DNA from: Oncomelania hupensis
Taxonomy: Eukaryota; Mollusca; Gastropoda; Littorinimorpha; Pomatiopsidae
Assembly (NCBI GenBank): GCA_036898135.1
Contig: CM072511.1
Location: 27,304,610-27,368,609, forward strand
Length of the DNA: 64,000 nucleotides
Direction of reading: 5' to 3'
In this document: positions 34,101 through 40,914 of the stretch, one piece after another
How the letters are laid out: each line of letters opens with the position of its first letter
How positions within the stretch are numbered: the stretch's first letter is position 1
Notes under the pieces: model-generated
The model's database searches: none
What the model saw: the letters and a program-made list of their open reading frames with translations, nothing else
What the model was told of the DNA's origin: nothing
Made by a program: the position numbers and the translations under genes

Positions 34101-35492
34101 CTCCTCATTTGTATATGGGGTCTGTTGGATCAGTTTGGGAATATTGGACGCTTTCCGCGGGGGTTCGATAAATTAGAGTATAGCTTCAGCGTCCCCTGCG
34201 TGGGATGCCTTTATTGTAAAGTGACCTGCTGGTGGAGTGCCTTCAATGTTGCCACTAGGGTGTTTTCAGTAGATCTTTAAAGCGGATGAGGGGTGAGTCC
34301 TCTTTCAGCCAAGTTGTGGTCTTGATTTTGTGGTCTTGATTGGGCTCTTGGCAATCCGCTGGACTCTGTAAGCCATGAATAACTAACATTCCATACTTGT
34401 GCATAATTTCTGCTTTCTGAAAGTGAGGAGCCCAAATATTTGGAGGAATGGATCGGAAGGTAAGGGAAGGGGACACTATTAATTTGTGTTGTTTGTGAGC
34501 AGAGAAGGAGAGTCGGAAGGACAAGCTGAAAGGCATACATGATGCTATATCTTCCATACCCAAGTGCCACCAGGAAACCATGAGAGTTCTCTTCCAGCAT
34601 TTGAGAAAGTAAGTCCAACTTTCTTTCACTACAGTAAACATTGTGTATGGAAAAAACAACAAACATTTCTATCTCTTGAAAATGTGTTTGATCTAGCAAC
34701 AGGGATCTGATTTAGTAAACAGTCTCAGGTAGCTACCATAAATGTCTAGAATGTAGTCACTGCATCTTAAAAATACCAGCCCTTGTGACTACTTTTTTTT
34801 TGCTTTTTTTTTTTTTTTTTTTTTTTTTGGTTGGTGGGGGTGGGGGAGGGAGGGAGAGGGGTGTTGCCTCTGTATGGGTGGGTGTTTATGTAGGTTAAAT
34901 GATCCTTGTAAACCTGCAATGAGTTTTGAGTTTATTTTAGTGGAGTTAGATACTTAAAATTGTTCTGTATTCATGTAAGTACCTAGATCTAATTCTAGAT
35001 TTTTTTGTTGGGGGGTGGGGGGGGGAGAGGGGGGCGTTGCCTCTGTATGGGTGGGTGTTTATGTAAGTTAAATGATCCTTGTAAACCTGCAATGAGTTTT
35101 AAGTTTATTTTAGTGGAATTAGATACTTAAAATTGTTCTGTATTCATGTAAGTACCTAGATCTAAGTCTATATTAGGCGGATAAATATTTATAATAATGA
35201 CAATATTTTTTTTTATGCCTAGCTGCCCTTTATAACGTTTTTTCAACATCTTTCGGTTATTTTCAAATGTTGATTTGTCATCATTTTGGTTGCTTTGCTG
35301 ACTGATTTCAGTGTGGTACAGTTCAGCAATGAGAATCGCATGCAGACGCAGAATGTGGCTATTGTGTTTGGTCCAACTCTCATGTGGCTTGGTGAGGAAG
35401 ACTTCAATAAAATGGCAGTCTTCACCGTTTACCAGAGTAAAGTGGTTGAGTTTGTCTTGCTGGAGTATGACAACCTGTTTCGCCATAAATGA
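3250..35492 (+). CDS. Rho GTPase-activating protein, ARHGAP9/12/15/27 type (3' part of gene, 10 exons)
   Basis: The product would accelerate GTP hydrolysis by Rho-family GTPases (Rac/Cdc42/Rho) at membranes bound by its PH domain. Exons: 3250-3314, 14902-15088, 16296-16400, 18045-18087, 21646-21795, 25697-25795, 27604-27681, 30251-30388, 34503-34608, 35312-35492. All have AG/GT borders and matching phases, giving 383 residues plus TGA. Residues about 1-119 form the PH domain (opening GFLNKAKI, closing EWLVALKIASNDL). Residues 120-183 are a polar linker and 184-383 the RhoGAP domain. The arginine finger is present in GLYRISG (R225 of this partial numbering), with K265/R269 in LKLFFRELREPL and N338 in NVAIVFGPTL, so catalysis should be intact. 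The PH-linker-GAP order matches the family, whose larger members carry SH3/WW domains upstream; those exons would lie before the window. The only weak junction is the GTTAGT donor at 30389. Exact orthology within the subfamily is not resolved. Confidence 0.93.
3427..3613. repeat. Long (CT)n tract in intron
   Basis: About 180 bp of near-pure CT starting 113 nt after the first visible donor, with one CCCTCCCTCTGC interruption. Reading frames across it are artefacts. Confidence 0.95.
4085..4727. mobile_element. Palindromic MITE-like element with long inverted ends
   Basis: The left end (GGCCAAAACCTGATAACTAC… with alternating AATTACAATTATC motifs, about 4090-4215) is repeated in inverted form at about 4615-4725. 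Terminal arms exceed 100 nt with moderate divergence. It has no coding capacity and is typical of a fold-back/MITE insertion. Boundaries are approximate. Confidence 0.55.
5013..5676 (+). mobile_element. Solo LTR, copy 1 (664 bp)
   Basis: Begins TGTTAC and ends GTAACA, with a TATA-like TTATATAG near 5275 and AATAAA near 5563. It is clearly homologous along its length to 40245-40909 and 44332-44917. Flanking 5-mers are GATAC and AATAC (4 of 5 match), an aged target duplication. No internal gag-pol is present. Confidence 0.8.
5682..7876. other. Intron sequence without recognised gene
   Basis: The remainder of repeat C ends near 6117. After it come unremarkable AT-rich intron DNA, a C-run (7435-7462) and an ATC/CACCAT tract (7785-7860). 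I see no exon or conserved element. Confidence 0.5.
7886..8012 (-). mobile_element. Detached 3' UTR and poly(A) tail of the L1-like LINE
   Basis: A 25-nt T run (7886-7910) is the minus-strand poly(A) tail. 7911-8012 would be the last ~100 nt of the 3' UTR. The rest of the LINE resumes after the DIRS insertion, at 12687. TTCTCATTC immediately left of the T run recurs at 14125-14133 at the LINE's other end, as expected of a target-site duplication. Confidence 0.6.
8034..8217 (+). repeat. DIRS left inverted terminal repeat
   Basis: Begins CCATGAATCACAAGTGCAAT. It is nearly identical to the reverse complement of 12464-12646, with only a few differences over about 180 bp. Confidence 0.9.
8609..8882 (+). 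repeat. Tandem duplication inside DIRS (about 138-bp unit)
   Basis: Two consecutive copies of a unit starting CATAAGTGGTCGCCCTAGTT and ending near ACTTCTGGCT (about 8609-8744 and 8748-8882). They differ at a few positions. Confidence 0.85.
8886..9180 (+). repeat. Tandem duplication inside DIRS (about 146-bp unit)
   Basis: Two copies of a unit containing AAGCACTG-TCGCAGTGTTAC and CCCTCACCTCCCCTTTCCA (about 8886-9031 and 9032-9180). A further partial copy continues to about 9310. It lies in the gag-like region. Confidence 0.8.
10440..12220 (+). pseudogene. DIRS reverse transcriptase/RNase H pseudogene
   Basis: Recognisable in three frames. LRKGVIEEV and GFYGRLFVVP are the N-terminal RT motifs near 10670-10745; YLDD is the active site near 10980-10996. 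FTDAALIGWGA is the RNase H motif near 11446-11475. HIDLFATRYSSRLPLFVSP lies near 11813-11872, followed by LAWAVDTLSISWVGMEAYAF near 11920-11965. A 180-bp-period duplication places one copy of the LAWAVD segment before HIDLFATR, out of normal order. Multiple frameshifts and stops disable it. Confidence 0.85.
12345..12432 (-). repeat. DIRS internal complementary region
   Basis: 12345-12379 is the reverse complement of the element's extreme left end (8013-8050). 12380-12432 is the reverse complement of its extreme right end (about 12634-12686). The two are joined head to head, as expected of the template for circular-intermediate closure in DIRS replication. Confidence 0.88.
12464..12646 (-). 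repeat. DIRS right inverted terminal repeat
   Basis: Reverse complement of 8034-8217. The outer 40 nt to 12686 matches the internal complementary region instead of the left terminus. Confidence 0.88.
12687..14124 (-). pseudogene. 5'-truncated L1/Tx1-like LINE: RT C-terminus with zf-RVT
   Basis: A 425-residue minus-strand open frame (14097-12820; the frame stays open upstream to the truncation) starts SKVTHLLMNLPDPGAECLNA. This is the post-catalytic part of an L1-clade reverse transcriptase (YKFLWDNKPDKV, DYTHGGLKMLDV). It ends with the zf-RVT-like CTFCQQDEETLLHLLWDCSKC segment. The endonuclease and RT active site are absent because the copy is 5'-truncated. The 3' UTR runs from 12819 to 12687 and continues, after the DIRS insertion, at 8012-7886. 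A 9-11-nt direct repeat TTCTCATTC(TT) flanks the combined unit at 7877 and 14125. Confidence 0.85.
14140..14600. other. Intron sequence with TACCGG-rich MITE-like and LINE-tail pieces
   Basis: 14155-14250 is rich in GGTACCG/CGGTATACC palindromes, and similar motifs lie near 14760. 14330-14395 is the (minus) 3' tail of an RTE-like LINE: six TATCC units then TTGGGGCACCACAGATGA, as also seen at 37970-38030 and 52290-52340. No exon is seen. Confidence 0.5.
14598..14671 (+). ncRNA. Pre-miRNA-like hairpin in RhoGAP intron
   Basis: A 74-nt imperfect palindrome. The 30-nt arms 14598-14627 and 14642-14671 pair throughout except for one A·C and one U·U mismatch (plus G·U pairs), closed by a 14-nt loop (14628-14641). 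Arm cores are GTGTGGATAAGCTGCTGTTC and GAACAGCTGCCTATCCACAT. Length, stem and loop fit an animal pre-miRNA. A small fold-back MITE remnant is the main alternative. I do not recognise the mature sequence. Confidence 0.35.
14902..15088 (+). CDS. RhoGAP gene exon: PH domain core
   Basis: Acceptor TGTGCAG before 14902 and donor GTAAAT at 15089. It encodes KTWVPTYVMLHGSNLVFYKD and on to the SRRNTIM end, with the conserved PH tryptophan and the strand 'SNLVFYKD'. It ends in phase 0. Confidence 0.93.
15250..15570 (-). mobile_element. SINE with 5S rRNA-like internal promoter (and tRNA-like head)
   Basis: Read on the minus strand from about 15562. First comes a tRNA-like start (TAGCGCAGTGGTTGGAGCAC, A-box type). 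A stretch containing AAGCACC…GGTTAGCACTTGGATGGGTG ACC follows, which closely matches the internal control region of 5S rRNA genes. A body then runs down to about 15270 and ends in GGTAAAGG-like sequence. This looks like a SINE with a 5S-derived segment, as in the SINE3/Deu-type groups. Termini are approximate. Confidence 0.6.
15931..16279. mobile_element. hAT-like MITE immediately upstream of a RhoGAP exon
   Basis: A 349-bp insert with 12-bp perfect terminal inverted repeats (CAGGGTGGAGAA … TTCTCCACCCTG), flanked by a 6-bp direct repeat ATGATT (15925-15930 and 16280-16285). The interior is non-coding and has a GGGGCC-rich patch. It ends 16 nt before the exon at 16296. Confidence 0.8.
16296..16400 (+). 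CDS. RhoGAP gene exon: PH C-terminal helix
   Basis: Exactly 35 codons, LSLTAGSQFLLNTDDDKVIH then EWLVALKIASNDLSE. It has the invariant PH helix tryptophan. The acceptor TTACAG lies only 16 nt after the end of an inserted MITE (15931-16279). The donor is GTTTAT. Confidence 0.9.
16543..16609. repeat. (AAT)n microsatellite
   Basis: Pure AAT array. The downstream ATT-coded ORF is an artefact. Confidence 0.95.
16840..16965. repeat. Perfect 63-bp tandem duplication
   Basis: 16840-16902 and 16903-16965 are identical copies of a unit starting TTTGAAATATCCAAGATGAA. The unit length is a multiple of three, so frames read a repeated 21-residue string. It is not evidently coding. Confidence 0.93.
16970..17054. 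repeat. (GA)n microsatellite
   Basis: About 85 bp of pure GA directly after the 63-bp duplication. Confidence 0.95.
17445..17633 (-). other. Unidentified antisense ORF, basic, 62 residues
   Basis: Minus-strand frame RIRKGRDYFGFSEQNRVKNS then KRNRLAVERLAKKK… to HDAEQVFRSGRNRIKMC. It is strongly basic and non-repetitive, with protein-like composition. It lacks an ATG start and lies antisense in a RhoGAP intron. It may be a transposon-protein remnant or chance. Family not recognised. Confidence 0.2.
17917..18007. repeat. (AAT)n-(ATT)n inverted microsatellite
   Basis: AAT units switch to ATT units, so the array can fold on itself. It ends 37 nt before the exon at 18045, so the acceptor region of that exon is built on it. 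Confidence 0.93.
18045..18087 (+). CDS. RhoGAP gene exon: short linker exon
   Basis: A 43-nt exon (QQEREFRETTLNRK) between acceptor TTGCTTCAG and donor GTGAGT. It starts in phase 0 and ends in phase 1, matching both neighbours. It is short, so the evidence is splice sites plus phase rather than homology. Confidence 0.75.
18088..19219 (+). other. Intron sequence, nothing recognised
   Basis: Ordinary AT-rich intron DNA with short T- and A-runs. No exon, repeat border or RNA feature could be supported. Confidence 0.5.
19220..20370 (+). repeat. Repeat family C copy with nested MITE
   Basis: Starts at AACAAGATGGCAAGCCATTC and ends near CCCTCCCGACTATTTCAAAG. It is homologous (inverted) to 3715-6117 and direct to 20868-21490. 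A TGACCTTGACCTTTGTGGTA segment recurs at 21323. It is interrupted by the MITE 19478-19902. Confidence 0.65.
19478..19902. mobile_element. hAT-like MITE nested in repeat C (425 bp)
   Basis: Terminal inverted repeats of 14 bp (CAGAGGTGCCAACC … GGTTGGCACCTCTG) are flanked by the direct repeat CTTATG (19472-19477 and 19903-19908). The interior is non-coding, with repeated AATACTGACAA motifs. Confidence 0.8.
20868..21490 (+). repeat. Repeat family C, second direct copy
   Basis: Starts AAGATGGCCAGCCATTCAGA and contains the same GAGCAAAACGTGTTTAGC…GTGACCTTGACCTTTGTG block as the copy at 20130-20200. It ends near TTCTGATTCCCTCCTGACC. Confidence 0.65.
21646..21795 (+). CDS. RhoGAP gene exon: linker to GAP domain
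   Basis: Begins GTSRTMSDSGSIQGG and ends PTQDELVKQGIIK. The segment 'LLNLLVRRPTQDELVKQGII' resembles the stretch immediately before the GAP domain in the ARHGAP12/15 family. Acceptor TTTCAG, donor GTAAGA. Confidence 0.9.
22225..23265 (+). repeat. Repeat family D, copy 1 (about 1.05 kb), AGGTCA-rich
   Basis: Homologous along its length to 26030-27090: shared CACAACCAAACTT, GAGACACACATACT and GGAGCAT…GGGCTTTGC segments. It carries many TCAAGGTCA motifs, including a run at about 22985-23040. No TIR or coding capacity could be shown; termini are approximate. Confidence 0.7.
23266..24052 (+). other. Intron sequence, nothing recognised
   Basis: No exon, repeat border or conserved element could be supported between repeat D and the TIR element. 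Confidence 0.45.
24060..25065. mobile_element. DNA transposon with perfect 32-bp TIRs (1006 bp, non-autonomous)
   Basis: 24060-24091 (starts CACAAGTATATCAACTAACA) is the exact reverse complement of 25034-25065. Flanking 7-mers are identical (ATCATAC at 24053-24059 and 25066-25072). The TIR itself contains an internal palindrome ACTAAC-AA-GTTAGT. The interior has one protein-like frame near 24197-24405 (ISREDVLAEIKRKLGEEL) that runs up to a possible GTATGT donor at 24365. This may be a remnant first exon of a transposase or a captured host exon. No full transposase is present. Superfamily uncertain. Confidence 0.85.
25073..25696 (+). other. Intron sequence before GAP exon
   Basis: A short AAT run (25076-25090) and otherwise unremarkable intron DNA. 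No further exon is supported. Confidence 0.45.
25697..25795 (+). CDS. RhoGAP gene exon: GAP domain start
   Basis: Encodes AVFGSSLQDLCARDKFVVPN then FVVECITAVEKR, the 'FG..L..LC…VP.FV..C' opening of the RhoGAP domain. Acceptor TTCACAG, donor GTAGTT, phase 1 on both sides. Confidence 0.93.
26030..27090 (+). repeat. Repeat family D, copy 2
   Basis: Direct homologue of 22225-23265, starting AGCTCGCATGCATAGCAATG. The densest AGGTCA stretch is 26796-26860 (GAAGGTCAAGGTCATCCCAA and neighbours). It is followed by a T-run and a G-rich run (27110-27165). Confidence 0.7.
27604..27681 (+). CDS. RhoGAP gene exon: arginine-finger segment
   Basis: Encodes GLTHDGLYRISGNLAEIQRL then RCLIDK. GLYRISG carries the catalytic arginine finger. 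Acceptor TTGCAG, donor GTATTG. Confidence 0.94.
28081..28137. repeat. (GA)n-(GACA)n microsatellite
   Basis: GA units followed by about ten GACA tetramers. Confidence 0.95.
28206..28322. repeat. Tandem duplication, about 58-bp unit
   Basis: Two copies of a unit with CTTAAATATCATC…GCACAATTAAAGTGCTGTCA, differing at a few bases. Confidence 0.85.
28345..30250 (+). other. Intron sequence, nothing recognised
   Basis: AT-rich intron DNA with a T-run (29490-29502) and a short CA run (29917-29935). No exon or repeat border could be supported. Confidence 0.45.
30251..30388 (+). CDS. RhoGAP gene exon: central GAP helices
   Basis: Encodes DEGYSLVEDEQWDVHTLTGA then LKLFFRELREPLFTFNYVQK, with the conserved Lys and Arg of this region. 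Acceptor GTTTCAG. The donor GTTAGT is weak; a degenerate copy of the exon end with a stronger GTAAGT lies near 30950. Confidence 0.92.
30363..30995 (+). repeat. Duplicated exon border flanking the SINE
   Basis: About 60 bp covering the exon end, donor and CT-rich intron start (AAAGTTCACGGAGGCCATCA|GTTAGT…, from 30369) recurs at about 30928-30990 as AAAGTTTCACGGAGACCATCA|GTAAGT…. The second copy has a one-base insertion but a better donor consensus. Confidence 0.75.
30437..30885 (-). mobile_element. tRNA-derived SINE
   Basis: Read on the minus strand from about 30883: GGCACAGTGGCCTAATGGTA (A-box type) and, about 35 nt on, CCCGGGTTTGAGCCCAGG (B-box type) form a tRNA-like head. A conserved-looking body down to TATTATTTATTATCG follows, with an AT-rich trinucleotide-like tail. 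The element sits between two copies of the preceding exon's 3' border. Confidence 0.75.
31427..33125. mobile_element. Possible 1.7-kb insertion of unknown type
   Basis: A 13-nt direct repeat ACTATCTGAGACA occurs at 31414-31426 and 33126-33138, possibly a target-site duplication. The enclosed DNA has several AATAAA-like signals and a 99-codon + strand ORF (32641-32940) that I do not recognise. A 13-mer can recur by chance in 64 kb, so this is tentative. Confidence 0.25.
33888..34380 (+). mobile_element. Interspersed repeat 'family A', copy 1
   Basis: Contains TATAAATAGTATCCCCACTT, TTCTTGAAAACTCTTCCGGG and GCGTCCCCTGCGTGGGATGC, ending near CCGCTGGACTC. It is homologous to 39828-40200 and 47345-47655 (both inverted) and 61490-62035 (direct). 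In two other copies the TATAAATAG end is next to, or carries, an (ATT)n tail. Confidence 0.75.
34503..34608 (+). CDS. RhoGAP gene exon: GAP helical segment
   Basis: Encodes ESRKDKLKGIHDAISSIPKC then HQETMRVLFQHLR, matching the 'LP..n..tl..l..HL' helix of RhoGAP domains. Acceptor GAGCAG, donor GTAAGT. Confidence 0.92.
34828..35170 (+). repeat. 173-bp-period tandem duplication in last intron
   Basis: Two copies of a G-rich start plus GTTGCCTCTGTATGGGTGGG … AAGTACCTAGATCTAA, period 173 bp. They lie between the penultimate and last coding exons and are about 95% alike by eye. Confidence 0.88.
35312..35492 (+). CDS. RhoGAP gene terminal coding exon
   Basis: Encodes VVQFSNENRMQTQNVAIVFG then PTLMW… to the TGA at 35490-35492. 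It contains the conserved N-x-A-x-VFGP segment and the closing helix VVEFVLLEYDNLF. The stop falls just after the GAP domain, as in the family. Confidence 0.95.
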
Positions 35493-37710
35493 TGAGCGAA
35501 AGAGTGTGTAGCAGCTATCCACACTTCTAAAGCTGGTGATTAGCTCCATGTAGACTTGTGAGTTATGAGCCTGAAACTGTTTCACCGTTTGCCGAGAGAA
35601 AACATCCCAAAAGAAAGCTGTACAAACAGGAGAAACTGAATTATATGAAACCTTGTCTGGATTATGCAAAACGAAAAGTGAGCTTTGACCAACCCATTTT
35701 GATTATTTGGAAGAAATGAGAGCTGTTAAACCACAGAAAGCTGTTTGAATTAGCTTGGATGGCTTCATTTTAGAATAAAAACTTCATGTGTTTTATCTTG
35801 GATGCTCATAATGCAAGAAGTAGGCATATAAGATTATTTGATAGTTATTAGATAATATTTATTCTAGGGTAGAAACCAGTTTTTATCATTACTGGATATT
35901 ATCCACATGATTTTAACTGCTGTAGAGTAATTATTATAATATAAGAAACTGAGCGTAACAACTTTATCTTAACAACGAATATTTAATCTAGGGTACAATG
36001 AGTTCTGAAGTTTAAAGACTATTTTCACTGACCGTAAGGTTTCAGTGGACAAGACAAGAGTGATTTTATTGAAACTGCTGATTTTGATACTTGACATGCA
36101 AAGACAGTGATGACCACACTGTTTCTAGTGATGTTCCGCATTTAACAATGCTTATATTTGTGATGAGAAGCAGCTATGCTGGTGAAAAAAACAATCTTGT
36201 GATGTTTTTAAAATGTTGTGCTGTGCTTGTGATTTTCTTTTTTCGGCCCAGAGATGCAGCATTCACAAAATTAGACATTTATTTGTAACAGCTATATCGT
36301 TATTTACACACATTATAAAAAGAATCATGATGATCATGTATCTGGGTTCTTTAGGATGGTTTCACATTCCTTTTTTAAAATTACATTGTCAGTCCCTACT
36401 CCAAACCCAACCTGACCCATTGTGATTACCAATATATAGAGTTACCATGATTTCCGGCCTACAAGGTGACACGGTATAAGGCGCATCCTCACCCCAGTGT
36501 TTAGAATTTGTTTTGTATTTGGTCAGAGATAAAGACCTTACATCCGATAAGGTGCTCATGCACATAGAAAATTAAACGTTTTTGTTGTTGCTTGCGTCCA
36601 TGGATGAAATTGTAGCAAAAAGCTGGAGTGCCTCAACCAAAGCAGCTGATGTTTGCCGACGCAGTGTTGTTGTTTTTTCTTCAAAACATTTTTATTCAAA
36701 GGTTACGTAATGTTATGTAATGTTGCATCAGAAAGTACCTTTTTTGGGCATACATGTAATATTGGCAAAATGTGTTTCCAACATTGGCAGAAATGTAAAC
36801 ATACATTGAACTTGAAAATAAAGAGATTAAACATTGAATCGAGTATACAAGCAAATATAGGCGAACTGTTCCAAAACATAATGAACATTATTTCTTATGT
36901 TTAATTGTAGAAACGGCGTTGTTTTCGTACACATCATGAGCTGTTTCGTTTCATGCATGCGCCAGAAACAAGAAGTCGCAAAATTTCTCTTATATTTGCC
37001 AGTTGAACTGCTTTCAGTTGCTGCTTTATTGTGTTATCCGTTTCTGTATCTCCTCACTACCCCCCCCCCCTCCACCTACCCACCATCAACTCCCCCTCCC
37101 TCTCACATCACTCCCTATTTTGCACACAGGTAAGACCTTATAAGCCTATAAGATGCAGGGGTCAGAGTTCGCTTAAAAAAACAACAAATTGCGCCTGCCT
37201 TCTAGCCCTGGGGTTACGATTCCTTTTGCCATTGCTTTCCTCAATGATGTTTCTATTTTCTGCTACCATAAAAGGCATTTGACTTTTGTTGACGAGGTGC
37301 ATTATACTCTAGAGAACATTTTCATTCTTATAGACATGTTTTCATGTCATGTGCTGTAAACAAGTTTCATTACCTGGATACATGTAATATGTGTATTTTT
37401 TTCTATAGGATTTAATCTTGGATTATCTGGATGTCTGTAAATATTGTTATGATAAACTATGTACCTTCTTCTGACATTTGCTTATCTTTTTCTAGTGATT
37501 AAAAAAAATCAATCAATTATATGTACATTTGTGATGACTTCTGTATACTTCCTTGTTTATTTGAATAAAAAAAAAAAAAGAAATATATCTTTATTTGTGT
37601 GAACATGTGTGTGTATATATGGGTGCTTGCATATATGTATGTTGTATGTTTTAGTATAAATAGGCGCAAGCCTCCTGCACTTTCAATGGAATAAAACAAC
37701 AACAGCATAT
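35493..37710 (+). other. Probable RhoGAP 3' UTR and flank
   Basis: Non-coding, AU-rich sequence after the stop. The first poly(A) signal preceding A-rich sequence that I can point to is AATAAA at 37565. Another is at 37691. The true cleavage site cannot be set without transcripts. A C-run is at 37066-37076. Confidence 0.45.
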
Positions 37711-37964
37711 ATCACAGATAGAATAAGTGTCTTCTTCGTCATACAAAATCCTTGTGGTTGGACTTCTCCAGGTCAGTATCGCTGATTTTGTTAAGAACAG
37801 TACTTTGTCCTGATTGTTCTGTTATCATGGATTCTGTTGCCATTGGGTAGTCCATTGTAGAAAACAACTGAGATGTGCATAAATGGTAGAGAGGGGTCAG
37901 AGTTACGGGAGGCAAGAGTGAAGAGGAATGGTGAAGAGTAAAAAATTATGTTCAATACATTTAG

Positions 37965-38735
37965 GGCGAAGATCCTATCCTATCCTATCCCATAACTCAA
38001 AGGTTGCTGGGGCACCACAGATGATCGTTTAACCAGCGTACAGTGTCAAACCAGTCCTTTCTCGAATGTTGTCCTCCCACTTTTTCTGTCTCTCTCTTCT
38101 TTTTCCTCCTTGAGCCCTGCCTTGCAGGATGGTTTTGTAAGGTCTGATGCTCTGGTGATGTGACCATACCATCTGAGTTTCCGTTTCTTCACCACTGTGA
38201 GCATGTCATCATGTTGTCCAATGGCTTGTGTGATGGTTTGTTGGACTTCGTTGTTGGTGATGTGCTGAGTATAGGTAATGCCCTGAAGTCTTCTGTAGCG
38301 CCTCATCTCCATGCTTTGTATTCTTCGTTGGAGGTCTGCTGTGAGGGTCCATGTTTCGCAAGCATATAGGAAGATGGAAATAACAAGGGAGTGCAGCAAC
38401 CTTGCCTTGGAATGTAGACTGATGGTCCTGTCTATCCAAATGGGCTTCAGCCTTGTCAGGGCAGCAGTTGTTTGTGCAATCCTGGAGAGGATTTCCTATC
38501 GGGACCCATTGTCTGATACAATGGCTCCTAAATATTTTAAGCTATGCCCTGTGTTGAGGGATTGGCCTTGGACTTTGATGCTCATGTTGATGGCTTTGGT
38601 GTTGTTGGTCATCATTTTGGTCTTCTCTGCACTTATTTCCATTCCAAAGGCTCTGGAGGTGATGTCAAGCCTCTGTACCACCAGTTTATGGTCATCACCA
38701 TCATCATCATCATTATTCTTCTTCTCTAAGGCTCG
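37965..38735 (-). pseudogene. RTE-like LINE 3' fragment
   Basis: Minus-strand pieces FLYACETWTLTADLQRRIQS, VKKRKLRWYGHITRASDL and GMEISAEKTKMMTNN are the C-terminal half of an RTE-type reverse transcriptase. They are split by frameshifts. The 3' end has a (GGATA)n tail (37970-37990 on the + strand as TATCC). It is 5'-truncated into an ATC microsatellite. Confidence 0.85.
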
Positions 38736-38811
38736 CTGGAGTCATATTTAGAGCTGAGGAAAAAACTGCTACTGAATGTTTTGCCATCCTTTTTACTTTG
38801 TGGGCCTTTAA

Positions 38812-38827
38812 TAATAATAATAATAAT

Positions 38828-38893
<66 letters not shown>

Positions 38894-38900
38894 AAGAAGA
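38812..38900. repeat. (AAT)n-(AAG)n microsatellite
   Basis: AAT units turning into AAG units at about 38865. Confidence 0.95.
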
Positions 38901-39349
38901 AAGTAGGTTTATATAGCGCGAAAACATACATAAACAATAAAACAAGGTAAGCAAGCATTCACACCAACCGTACTCGCAAAGGCATACAAGGGAACAACAA
39001 CATTTGCAATACACTATACATGCATAATAAAACAAAAAAGAAAAAAATAATAATACAATGGCGTATTAGATAATAATAAGATTCACCATACAAATTTAAA
39101 ATATATCTACAAATTTGTTTCGTCTAACAATGGTTAATTAATACAATGATCGGATAAAAAAGACAAGACTCACCTCCTCACTATTGCAGAAATAAAATAT
39201 TAATAACAAAATGTAGAAGAAACTAATGCAAAAATAATTATATAAAAATAATGAGATACTCAGATATAAATGCACAGACTATTTACAAGTCAAGCCATGG
39301 ACGGCACCCCACCGGCATCCGTCGGTCGTAAACTACTGCTAACACTCAG
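38901..39349. other. Intergenic, nothing recognised
   Basis: Low-GC sequence. The first 150 nt resemble the flank of a LINE tail, but no motif is decisive. Confidence 0.35.
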
Positions 39350-39600
39350 TGTACTTTCTCAAAGGTGAAGTTCATTGTGTTCCGCCATTTTCTTAACACG
39401 GTTTGCGCTGTATCAAAGAATTGGCTGAACCTATTTTGATATATTATTGGCCTATCATTCCATGTTTTCCTATTGCCTCGTTAGGAAAAAGCCAGAGTCA
39501 CAACACCGCCAAGAGATTTATCACTTTTTATAAAGTCTATTTTTCAGCTATATGTGCGAGTGTCTGGAAATACATTTGAATGTCTTGGCATCTTGTTCCC
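39350..39600 (-). repeat. Repeat family C fragment
   Basis: Inverted relative to 19222. It ends with AATACATTTGAATGTCTTGG CATCTTGT, the family's end motif. Confidence 0.6.
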
Positions 39601-39827
39601 TTCAAAGTTCGTCAAAACCGAAAAAGACCTAACTACTTTAATTGCATTGCTTGTTAAATTTTTGGGTAATCGTGACTTAAACAAACAAAACAAAACAAAA
39701 CAAAAAACGTGATATTTATTGTACAAAATTTAATTAGGATAATTTATTTTCCTTAATTTTCGCAAAAAGAAACTTGACGTGTGTGTGTGTTAGTTAGTTA
39801 GTTAGTTATTAATTGCTTACAGGGTCC

Positions 39828-40200
39828 AATGGACTGCAAAGAGCCGAATCAGGACCACAAAATCAAGACCACAACTTGGCTGAAAGAGGATTCACCCATG
39901 ATCCGCATAAAAGATCTGCTGAAACAACTCCAGTGGTAACACTGAAGGCACTCCACCAGCCGGTCATTGTACAATAAAGGCATCCCATGTAGGAGTTGAG
40001 GCTATAATTTATCGAACCCCGTTTACAAAAACAAAATAGAATACAAGCATCGTTATAAAATATCATCAACACACACAATATAAAGATTGTCCCGGAAGAG
40101 TTTTCAAGACAAAAGGTAGGTGACTGGTCTAGCGAAGAAGATAGTTTAGTAGATTGATATAACAGAGTAGGAACGAGAAAGAACAAATGAGAAAGACAGT
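39828..40200 (-). mobile_element. Repeat family A, copy 2 (inverted)
   Basis: Reverse complement of the distal part of copy 1, including GTCCCGGAAGAGTTTTCAAG and GCATCCCATG…. It carries a central segment (GTTTACAAAAACAAAATAGA) that is present in the 61-kb copy but absent at 34 kb. Confidence 0.7.
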
Positions 40201-40210
40201 ATGTGTGTGT

Positions 40211-40244
<34 letters not shown>
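40201..40244. repeat. (GT)n microsatellite
   Basis: This array is the insertion target of the adjacent solo LTR; the GT run resumes at 40910. Confidence 0.93.
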
Positions 40245-40250
<6 letters not shown>

Positions 40251-40909
40251 ACTCGATGTTGTTTTTTCTCTATCAGAAGTTGATTCAGCCCCAATGCTTG
40301 AAATCCTGATAGGTGTAACTCAGATTCGTTTATCCACGCAGCCTGCTCACTCATCAACAAGTCAGGAGTTGTCGTATGAAGTTTTCCACTTTTATTCAGC
40401 ACACATCAACAACTGCATACAATCGCTTTTTCCACTCTCAACTTTTTACTTTCAACACTCTATCAACAACACTCCTATTTTGAAACAGTGCGGCACTTAT
40501 ATAGTCTCTACATACTCAAGAACAAACGAGAATATCCCACATGAAACACCACAACCAATCAAAATTAATTTCATCATCACTGTCTCACGTCATACAACCT
40601 TAATTGGAATGGAAGCTTCCATGGTTACCACTCGAACTATCCATACGCTTCGATCGAAAGTAAACAACTGACTCGAGATAATTCTCAAATAATATCGACC
40701 AACTAAAAACACCAATGTTATACAAAGCCTCTACTAATAACAACGCAAAATCAAATCAAAGATAAATACACTCTATTAATGCATGCGTTGCAAAATAAAA
40801 TGAACAGATCTATCGCGCGCGTCACACACGCAAGCCTACCATTGCTCGCGCTTCACACATAATATCGTGCGCATTTCACACGCACCATCATGCGCGTCTC
40901 AACGTAACA
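40245..40909 (+). mobile_element. Solo LTR, copy 2 (665 bp)
   Basis: TGTTAC … GTAACA ends, flanked by GTGTG on both sides (40240-40244 and 40910-40914), though the GT-rich target makes this less diagnostic. It is homologous throughout to copies 1 and 3. TATA-like TTATATAG is near 40497 and AATAAA near 40796. Confidence 0.85.
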
Positions 40910-40914
40910 GTGTG